A DNA stretch of 6,029 bases from JAMOAW01 sp039908535 (GTDB lineage Bacteria; Pseudomonadota; Magnetococcia; Magnetococcales; JADFZT01), in assembly GCA_039908535.1 (NCBI GenBank), contig JAMOAW010000106.1:1-6029 (forward strand). The letters are read 5' to 3'. The notes under the pieces are model-generated. The model did no database searches. It was not told the DNA's origin and saw nothing but the letters and a program-made list of their open reading frames with translations. Of this stretch, positions 1-5,057 are shown piece after piece. The translations under genes and the position numbers were made by a program. Numbering within the stretch: the stretch's first letter is position 1; each line of letters opens with the position of its first letter.

Positions 1-27
1 TGGGGGGTGCAACCCCCCAAGGTCTTG
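1..27 (-). repeat. GGGGG/CCCCC hairpin, copy 1
   Basis: TGGGGGGT (1-8) pairs perfectly with ACCCCCCA (12-19) across a GCA loop. Read on the minus strand, the 27 bases begin CAAGACCTTGGGGG and match copy 3 (288-314, plus strand) apart from one A-T to G-C swap in the stem. The two copies are therefore an inverted pair enclosing about 260 bp. Confidence 0.75.
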
Positions 28-80
28 TTTTTAATTTTTCCCATAGGCGTGATGTTTACGACATGCACACATTGTACGAG

Positions 81-129
81 ACAAGGTCCCATGTTACCCA
101 TTTGATTGCAAATTGGTATGGGAGCTTGT
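81..129. repeat. Long imperfect inverted repeat (49-nt hairpin)
   Basis: The paired blocks are ACAAG/CTTGT (81-85 with 125-129), TCCCA/TGGGA (87-91 with 119-123), TACC/GGTA (95-98 with 115-118) and ATTTG/CAAAT (100-104 with 109-113). The loop is ATTG (105-108). That gives 19 base pairs interrupted only by a G-G mismatch (86/124), a 3-nt bulge (TGT, 92-94) and a C-T mismatch (99/114). It is unrelated in sequence to the GGGGG/CCCCC hairpins. It could be a structured RNA, a palindromic mobile repeat or a transposon-derived end; nothing decides between these. Confidence 0.7.
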
Positions 130-154
130 GGAGCGGAGAACTGCCCCCCAATTT

Positions 155-217
155 AAAAAAAAGAGGGGGTCTGGGGGATTCATCCCCCAGGGTTTGGCCT
201 TTGATTTTTTTTTTTTT
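155..217 (+). repeat. GGGGG/CCCCC hairpin, copy 2, with A-run upstream and T-run downstream
   Basis: CTGGGGGAT (171-179) pairs with ATCCCCCAG (182-190), a 9-bp stem around a 2-nt loop. An A-run (155-162) precedes it and a run of 13 T (205-217) follows 14 bases after the stem. The stretch GGGGTCTGGGGGATT and the following CCCCCAGGGTTT recur on the minus strand in copy 4, so copies 2 and 4 are inverted relatives. The A- and T-rich flanks make a bidirectional terminator conceivable, but the T-run is far from the stem. Confidence 0.65.
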
Positions 218-287
218 GCCCAAAGGGAGAAGGTACCACCATATTTAAGTTTGGACGATTAACGAGTGTCTGAACAAAAAGCAAAGT

Positions 288-315
288 CAAGACCTTGGGG
301 GATTGCATCCCCCAA
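288..315 (+). repeat. GGGGG/CCCCC hairpin, copy 3
   Basis: TTGGGGGAT (295-303) pairs perfectly with ATCCCCCAA (307-315) across a TGC loop. It is preceded by CAAGACC (288-294), as in copy 1 on the opposite strand. ATCCCCC continues into a second C-run (317-321). No T-run follows directly, so a terminator role on the plus strand is weak. Confidence 0.75.
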
Positions 316-350
316 TCCCCCTGCTTTTTGAAGGAAGCAAAACCGAGGTC

Positions 351-500
351 AAAATCAAAAGCAAAATCAAAAGCAAAAGCAAAATCAAAATCAAAATCAA
401 AAGCAAAAGCAAAAGCAAAAGCAAAATCAAAATCAAAAGCAAAATCAAAAGCAAAAGCAAAATCAAAATCAAAAGCAAAATCAAAATCAAAAGCAAAATC
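351..500. repeat. Perfect hexamer tandem array, 25 units of AAAATC or AAAAGC
   Basis: Every 6-base unit from 351 to 500 is either AAAATC (13 units) or AAAAGC (12 units) in irregular order, with no other substitution or indel; AAAACC follows at 501-506. The plus strand carries almost only A, with C closing each unit. Because the unit is two codons long, five of six frames stay open across it, giving Lys/Ser/Ala or Leu/Ile peptides as an artefact. The array is directly flanked on the right by hairpin copy 4. It is not a CRISPR array, as there are no spacers. Confidence 0.9.
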
Positions 501-524
501 AAAACCCTGGGGGCAATCCCCCAG
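495..524 (-). terminator. GGGGG/CCCCC hairpin, copy 4; possible terminator of the minus-strand operon
   Basis: CTGGGGG (507-513) pairs with CCCCCAG (518-524) around a 4-nt loop. On the minus strand it lies 57 bases after the stop of the M50 gene and is followed by GG, TTTT, GATTTT and on into the T-rich complement of the hexamer array, which could serve as a long U-rich tail. On the plus strand the stem is followed by ACCCC and nine T (530-538), so it might also act in the other direction. The sequence is also one of a repeat family, so termination may be incidental. Confidence 0.45.
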
Positions 525-550
525 ACCCCTTTTTTTTTAATTTGACTTTT

Positions 551-563
551 TGCCCAAAGGGCA
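551..563. repeat. Short palindrome TGCCCAAAGGGCA, with a second partial copy at 217-227
   Basis: TGCCC (551-555) and GGGCA (559-563) pair across AAA. The same TTTTTGCCCAAAGGG block occurs at 213-227 after the T-run of copy 2, where the palindrome is incomplete (ends GGGA). In both places the plus-strand order is CTGGGGG hairpin, T-run, TGCCCAAAGGG, so the block appears to be part of the same composite repeat. Confidence 0.5.
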
Positions 564-580
564 TCATGTTCTATGCGTTT

Positions 581-2710
581 TTAAAAGCTGGTTTCACGCA
601 CAAAAATTTCTATAGCGGTGCGTTGAATGAGAGAAAAGAGACTTAAGGGGTCATTGCTTTCTATGATCACAGTGCCACGTAAAATGTGGGGTGGGGGAGA
701 AAAATGCGTGGTTGGTTTTAAGACAATTCGATATACGGCCGTGGTTGATTGCCATTGCCCTTTGTCATCCCGGCGTGCAGGAACGCCCCCTTGAAAAGGA
801 ACTAGAGCGGGTTCATCAAGCAAGGTGGTGCCAACGGGAGAGACAGCGATGATTTGGCAGGCAATATCCTCCCAATCCAACCCTTCTGGTAAAAAAATTC
901 CACTGTTGCCAATATCAAATAATCCCAGATCTGTCTCCCGAACAAAGGCGATTAACTGCCATTGGCTGGCATGGCTCATCTCTAGGAGGGGTTCGGATGC
1001 CCCGATCCAAACGTTGTTTTTGATATCGTCCCCTAATCGTGTGATGGTGCCATCAAAAGGCGCGGTAACCGTCAGACGTTTTTTTTGTCGGTTGAGTTCG
1101 TTATATTGGCTCTGCTGGACCTCCAATTCTTTGCTGACCACAGAAGAGAGTTCTAACAGTTTTGGGGCGTTGCCACGAAAAGCCAATTTCCAACGGGAGA
1201 GTTCGATTTGAATGCGGGCGAGATTTATCTGGTTGTCCAGTTCGGGAGCATCCAATTGTAATAGGATTTGTCCCTGTTTGACGAAATCTCCTTTGCGCAC
1301 CGATAGAGTGGTGATTTGCGCGGGCATCGGAGTATAAAGCGTCACTTGTTGCGCCCGGCGCAGCATGGCGGGGGCGTGAATCGAGCCGATCCAAGGAATG
1401 GTCATCAGCCAGAGTATGGCGACCAATACAAAACTAGATAAAAAAACCCGCGAGTTGAATTTTATATTTATCTCAGGACGCATCCAGGCTTTTATCTCTC
1501 CTATGATGGGACGAAACAGAAACCAACCGATCTCTATACTCATCAGAAAAATGCCTAACGCTTTGAAAAAAAGGTGATAAACGGCGATCGCAATACCAAA
1601 GAATAAAAAAAAACGATAGGACCAAGTCAGCCAAGCAAAAAAAATTAAAAATCGCGCCCGGTCGAATAAAGCCGCATCGGGAAAAGGCGCTCCAAGTTTA
1701 AACAGCACTTCTCTTAATTTCCAACGTCCCAGTTGTCCAGCGCGATCATGAAGGTTTTCAATTCCTAGCCAATCGGAAAGCAAATAATAGCCATCGAAAC
1801 GCAAGAAAGGGCTGGTATTTAAAATTAAAGTAGAGATCCAACTGACAGTGGCGACATAAAAGAGGGCATCTTTTGCTCCCCCCAATGGTAATAATCCCCA
1901 AATGAGGGAGGCCCAGGCGGTTAAGATGAGTTCGGAAAGAATTCCCGCCGCTCCAACCGCCAAACGATGTTGACGCGATACGAGTTTCCAAACATCGCTG
2001 GTATCGGTATATAAAACCGGCAAGAGGACCAAAAAGGCCACGCCGATGGTGGGAACGTGGCATCCGTAACGAATAGCGGTAAAGGCATGACCCAGTTCAT
2101 GGACGGCTTTGGTCAAGAATAGAGCTATGGTGATAAAGATAAGCCCCATCAGGGTGTCGGTTTCGCTGAAGGTGGCCATGGCGACTTCCCACTGTCGGGT
2201 GATAAAATGAAGTCCGATAAGAGCGGCAATACCCGTTGCGATAAAAAATTTTTTCGAAAAAATCCACTGAATTTTTGGCAACGTTTTCCTGAGTAGTCGG
2301 TCTGGATCGAACAGCGGAATGCGAAAGAAAAGGTAGGCATGCAAAATTTGTTGAAACCAACTCTGTTTTGTGGCTTGGACGTGTCTGTTCAGACGTGCTA
2401 AACCTCTTTCTCCCTGGGGGCGGAGGAGATTGGATTCCAGAAGGAAGCGAGTGAGATTTTGGACATCCTCTGTGGTCGTTTCCAAGGTTGTTTCGGTGCT
2501 GACTAATTCAGCTATGCGACTTGGACCTCCACGTCGCCAGCGACAAAGGATTTCAAATTCACGCCAGCCAATACGAAAAAATTGGTTGTTGGCTGGATCC
2601 AAAAGAGTCCAAGTTGGGGCTCCATCTATGGCATTTGGGCCAGGGAAGAGGTGCAATTCCTCTCGTAATGGCGGCGGTTTGCCACTCTCTTGCGGCGCGG
2701 TATCGGTCAC
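581..2710 (-). CDS. M50 (site-2-protease-like) membrane metalloprotease fused to PqqD-like and HlyD/lipoyl domains
   Basis: A 709-residue polytopic protein starting with GTG, whose first bases overlap the upstream TGA (GTGA, 2710-2707). Residues about 35-100 look like a PqqD-type winged helix (FFRIGWREFEIL, then RIAELV and a NLTRFLLESNLL helix). The M50 core has H204, E205 and H208 (AVHELGHAF) in a membrane helix, and the second motif LNTSPFLRFDGYYLLSD (297-313), whose D306 would be the third zinc ligand. Hydrophobic segments lie near 155-172, 186-205, 218-233, 252-276, 284-300, 354-390 and 422-442. A lipoyl domain follows (455-490; second half TAPFDGTITRLGDD, 549-562) with a coiled coil between the halves and a barrel to the end. 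Catalytic residues appear intact, so proteolysis is plausible. As the last operon gene it probably forms the inner-membrane part of the apparatus. It might instead be a non-proteolytic scaffold; the substrate is unknown. Confidence 0.88.
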   Translation of the reverse strand: MTDTAPQESGKPPPLREELHLFPGPNAIDGAPTWTLLDPANNQFFRIGWREFEILCRWRRGGPSRIAELVSTETTLETTTEDVQNLTRFLLESNLLRPQGERGLARLNRHVQATKQSWFQQILHAYLFFRIPLFDPDRLLRKTLPKIQWIFSKKFFIATGIAALIGLHFITRQWEVAMATFSETDTLMGLIFITIALFLTKAVHELGHAFTAIRYGCHVPTIGVAFLVLLPVLYTDTSDVWKLVSRQHRLAVGAAGILSELILTAWASLIWGLLPLGGAKDALFYVATVSWISTLILNTSPFLRFDGYYLLSDWLGIENLHDRAGQLGRWKLREVLFKLGAPFPDAALFDRARFLIFFAWLTWSYRFFLFFGIAIAVYHLFFKALGIFLMSIEIGWFLFRPIIGEIKAWMRPEINIKFNSRVFLSSFVLVAILWLMTIPWIGSIHAPAMLRRAQQVTLYTPMPAQITTLSVRKGDFVKQGQILLQLDAPELDNQINLARIQIELSRWKLAFRGNAPKLLELSSVVSKELEVQQSQYNELNRQKKRLTVTAPFDGTITRLGDDIKNNVWIGASEPLLEMSHASQWQLIAFVRETDLGLFDIGNSGIFLPEGLDWEDIACQIIAVSPVGTTLLDEPALVPFQGGVPARRDDKGQWQSTTAVYRIVLKPTTHFSPPPHILRGTVIIESNDPLSLFSLIQRTAIEIFVRETSF

Positions 2711-4071
2711 AGGCCCACCCGTTGTCTTAAAAGAGCGAGAGGGCGTCGAAAAAGATAATAGAATAAAGTCGTTTGTTGACCTTGAATTTTCGCTGTGCCA
2801 CGCAATCCAATTCGAGGTGGATCTTTTTTTTGTACAAAGTCTGCTTTGAGACGATATGAAAGGACACCCTCGATTTCCAGAGCATTATAGCCAATGCGGG
2901 TTAACGTGCCGACTTGAGAAGAGAGAGGGTCAATGTTTGGATAGAGCGTCACTTTCGCACCAAGTTCTATGACGATGGTATCGCTTACTGGTAAACGGAT
3001 CTCTAATTCGACTGCATTGGGATCGGCGACATCCAAAATTTTTTCGCCTATCAAAACGGGTTTACCCAACCATTGGTTTGGGTTATCAAAAATGGCTAAG
3101 CCATCGCGAGGGGCGGGGACAAAAATGCGATTTAATAAAAGTTGTACACCATTAATTTCAGCTGCTTGTTGTTCCATGCGTTTTTCCAGGATGCCTTTTT
3201 GCACACGACTGGCTGTGTCTGTCACCGCCATTTTGAGAATTTGGCGGTACTCTTCTTGAATGGCGGCAAAAATTTTATTCTCTACATCCAATTTATTGGT
3301 CAAAGAGGCCTGATCCAACCGAAATAAAAGATCCCCTTTTTTTATGATTTGATTGGGTTGCACATAAAAATATTCCACAACACCATCCAGTGGCGAACGC
3401 ACTGGAGCTGGATCTTTGGCCACGACAGTTGCGGGAGCCAAAACCGTTTGTTGAACGGGTAACAAGCCTGCCAGTACAAAAACCAGTAAAAGACCGATTT
3501 GGACCCTCGTTTTGCGCAAGGAGAAAGAGGCTTTTATTTTAAACCACAAGCATTGGTTTAGGGAGCGGCTTTTGATTAACTTCCAGGCATTGGCATAGGT
3601 ATCGGCCAATTTACCGATGAGTTTTATTTCTGGCTCGGTCCAAGGGACTGATTTGACGAGAAACAGAGCTCCTAAATGTTCTCCCAATCCAGTCACTAAG
3701 GGTGCCCAGATGGCATGGGCAGGAAGCCATTGTTCCCACGCGGTGCCATCCTCTCCGGCAATATCTGCGGCGGTCAGGCACAAGGGAACGAGATGTTCCT
3801 GCTTGGTGGAAATTTGGTCGAAAACGCGGGTCAGCCAAGCGATATAAGGGGCGCGATTGCTTGGTTCTGGGGATCCAGAGACGGCAATGACTTTTCCTTC
3901 TTCTGCTTTAGATCCCTGCCACAAGACCGCTTGACGGTAAGTTGTCATAAGATGGGTTTCGTTGACGACCAAAAAGCCAAAAGAGTTTTCATTTTCTGCG
4001 GCAAAGGCCCGTTTGCCCAGTTGTAACAGTGCACTCAGACCAAGAATGAGTTTTTCACCTTGCATCGGCAT
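2707..4071 (-). CDS. Membrane-anchored HlyD-family adaptor with N-terminal GAF-like cytoplasmic domain
   Basis: A 454-residue protein. Residues about 20-165 resemble a GAF-type fold: FGFLVVNETHLMTTYRQAVL, then an APLVTGLGEHLGALFLVK strand pair and a closing helix (EPEIKLIGKLADTYANAW). A basic stretch (178-190) precedes one transmembrane segment (about 190-209), which puts the GAF-like part in the cytoplasm and the rest in the periplasm. A lipoyl half follows (218-255, PVRSPLDGVVEYFYVQPNQI), then a coiled-coil region (256-312) with VPAPRDGLAIF as the second half, and a beta-barrel (about 350-430). The tail FRRPLALLRQRVGL is basic and amphipathic. The ATG at 4071 lies inside the preceding gene; an ATG two codons in (4065) is equally plausible, and neither has a strong ribosome site. 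The TGA overlaps the next start by 4 bp. The GAF-like part suggests signal or substrate sensing, which is inference. Confidence 0.85.
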   Translation of the reverse strand: MPMQGEKLILGLSALLQLGKRAFAAENENSFGFLVVNETHLMTTYRQAVLWQGSKAEEGKVIAVSGSPEPSNRAPYIAWLTRVFDQISTKQEHLVPLCLTAADIAGEDGTAWEQWLPAHAIWAPLVTGLGEHLGALFLVKSVPWTEPEIKLIGKLADTYANAWKLIKSRSLNQCLWFKIKASFSLRKTRVQIGLLLVFVLAGLLPVQQTVLAPATVVAKDPAPVRSPLDGVVEYFYVQPNQIIKKGDLLFRLDQASLTNKLDVENKIFAAIQEEYRQILKMAVTDTASRVQKGILEKRMEQQAAEINGVQLLLNRIFVPAPRDGLAIFDNPNQWLGKPVLIGEKILDVADPNAVELEIRLPVSDTIVIELGAKVTLYPNIDPLSSQVGTLTRIGYNALEIEGVLSYRLKADFVQKKDPPRIGLRGTAKIQGQQTTLFYYLFRRPLALLRQRVGL

Positions 4072-4939
4072 GGGTCTGCTGCCTAGGGGCCAAAATAGGC
4101 GTCTTTGGTGATTTTTTATCGGTCGTCACAAAAGAAAGGTGTTTTATATCTGCATCCGGTTGTTTAAAAGAGGCGACACCACTCATGCCAGGTACCAATT
4201 CTGCATGTTCGATGGTGATTCCGCCAATAATTTTTATGGATTGGCTGACTGGATCGGCTTCGGCCCCTAGACGAAGCACTTGAGCGGGATAATTTTTGCC
4301 AGTTTCATCAATGTGGATAGAGAAGGGGGTCTTTGGTTGTAACCAAGCCAACCATCGAGAAGGGACGATCATTTCCATTTCTAGATGACGATGGTCAATG
4401 ATTTTCATGAGAGATTGTCCTGTCATGACATATTGGCGTTCCCGTACCGTCAAAGAGGCGATTCGTCCGGTAAAAGGGGCCTGGATTTCGCACCCACGCA
4501 TTCGTGTCTCCTGAAAGGCTAAATCTGCTTCGGCCTGTGCTTGTTCGGCTTGACTGGCTTCGGCTTCCAATGTTCCGACAGAATGGAGTTCGGCCAACCG
4601 TTGGACCACTTTGTTTTTATTTTTGGCGGCGAGCAACATGGTCTGGGCTTTATGGCGTTGGGCGGCTAAAATTTTGCAGTCGAATACGACAAGAGTCTTC
4701 CCCATCGTCACAGAATCCCCTTCTTGAACGTTTAGACGTTGGATTTCAGCATCCAAATGGGATGAAAGCGTGGTATGGGTTCGTGAAACCAGATAGGCAC
4801 GAATTTCTGGTTGTTCGATATGGCTCCCCTCAGAATTGGCATTGCCAAACAAGGGTATTCCCACGATCAAAATGCCGATAGATGTGCGCCAGCATTTTGA
4901 TAATTTGCGGCGATTCGCTTTCTTGATGTGTAGATGCAT
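4055..4939 (-). CDS. Periplasmic adaptor protein, HlyD/MFP (RND-adaptor-like) family
   Basis: A 294-residue membrane-fusion-type adaptor. The N-terminus is a clear Sec signal peptide: basic residues (KKANRRKLSK), a hydrophobic core (SIGILIVGIPLFG, 20-32) and a likely cleavage after GNA at 34. The mature protein should therefore be periplasmic rather than anchored. The split lipoyl/biotinyl domain is at about 56-88 (LNVQEGDSVTMGKTLVVFD) and 150-182 (APFTGRIASLTVRERQYVMT). The two halves flank a short alpha-hairpin (90-148) rich in Ala, Gln and Glu, and a beta-barrel follows (185-258, ending VPGMSGVASF). The hairpin is short compared with toxin-export HlyD. The extra tail (260-294) is hydrophilic. 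It is the first gene of the operon and its TGA overlaps the next gene by 17 bp. Family knowledge implies a bridge between an inner-membrane component and an outer-membrane channel; the cargo is unknown. Confidence 0.85.
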   Translation of the reverse strand: MHLHIKKANRRKLSKCWRTSIGILIVGIPLFGNANSEGSHIEQPEIRAYLVSRTHTTLSSHLDAEIQRLNVQEGDSVTMGKTLVVFDCKILAAQRHKAQTMLLAAKNKNKVVQRLAELHSVGTLEAEASQAEQAQAEADLAFQETRMRGCEIQAPFTGRIASLTVRERQYVMTGQSLMKIIDHRHLEMEMIVPSRWLAWLQPKTPFSIHIDETGKNYPAQVLRLGAEADPVSQSIKIIGGITIEHAELVPGMSGVASFKQPDADIKHLSFVTTDKKSPKTPILAPRQQTHADAR

Positions 4940-5057
4940 GATCGCTCTGATGAAGAATGATTTTATAAGAAGTTAATTATTTTGCAACTATAAATTTTAT
5001 GCAATAAATGTACCTATTTATATGGGTCTAAAATTTATCAAGCGGTTAAAAAAATGA
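4940..5057. other. AT-rich intergenic gap between the repeat protein and the adaptor operon
   Basis: This 118-bp gap is strongly AT-rich. On the minus strand it starts with a T-run (TTTTTTT, 5046-5052) just after the stop of the large gene, but no GC-rich stem precedes the run, so it is not a convincing terminator. A small inverted repeat, TTTAT-TGC-ATAAA, lies at 4995-5007. Read-through from the large gene into the adaptor genes therefore looks possible, alongside a local promoter. Confidence 0.6.
4960..4987 (-). promoter_or_regulatory. Possible sigma70-type promoter for the adaptor operon
   Basis: On the minus strand TTGCAA (4987-4982; 4 of 6 matches to TTGACA) is followed after 16 bp by TAAAAT (4965-4960; 5 of 6 matches to TATAAT). 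Transcription would start near 4953 and leave a leader of only about 14 nt before the ATG at 4939. That leader has a weak AGAG-type ribosome site at about 4945-4948. The surrounding DNA is AT-rich enough to give such matches by chance, so this is tentative. Confidence 0.3.

Larger units (their letters stand above)
1..580. other. Gene-free, repeat-dense region downstream of the operon
   Basis: I find no convincing gene here. Short open frames exist (63-248 plus, 295-540 plus, 287-502 minus), but they run through hairpins, homopolymers or the hexamer array and have no ribosome site or recognisable product. The stretch holds four GGGGG/CCCCC hairpins, a 49-nt imperfect hairpin, a 13-T run (205-217), a 25-unit hexamer array and two TGCCCAAAGGG motifs. 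A weak 8-bp stem (249-256 with 268-275, including two G-T pairs) lies between hairpins two and three. Confidence 0.7.

Noticed and set aside
81..129. Integron attC site
   Set aside because: The hairpin ends are ACAAG/CTTGT rather than the expected AAC/GTT core sites, and there are no cassettes or integrase.
63..248. 61-residue plus-strand frame starting with ATG
   Set aside because: It runs through the 49-nt hairpin, palindrome copy 2 and a 13-T run, resembles nothing known to me, and has no clear ribosome site.
351..500. CRISPR array
   Set aside because: Units are 6 bp and contiguous, with no spacers and no cas genes.
287..502. Minus-strand frame giving a Leu/Ile-only hydrophobic peptide
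   Set aside because: It is the opposite-strand reading of the same hexamer array; composition is dictated by the repeat, not by a membrane protein.
295..545. Plus-strand open frames giving Lys/Ser/Ala-rich peptides of about 80 residues
   Set aside because: They are translations of the hexamer array; the repeat has no stop in these frames, the starts lie inside a hairpin, and no ribosome site is seen.
825..1211. 128-residue plus-strand frame antisense to the M50 gene
   Set aside because: It lies wholly inside a well-supported gene on the other strand whose domains and zinc motifs are intact; it is a shadow frame.
2370..2849. 159-residue plus-strand frame across the junction of the M50 gene and the GAF-adaptor gene
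   Set aside because: Both minus-strand genes are clearly coding here and the plus-strand product shows no recognisable domain.
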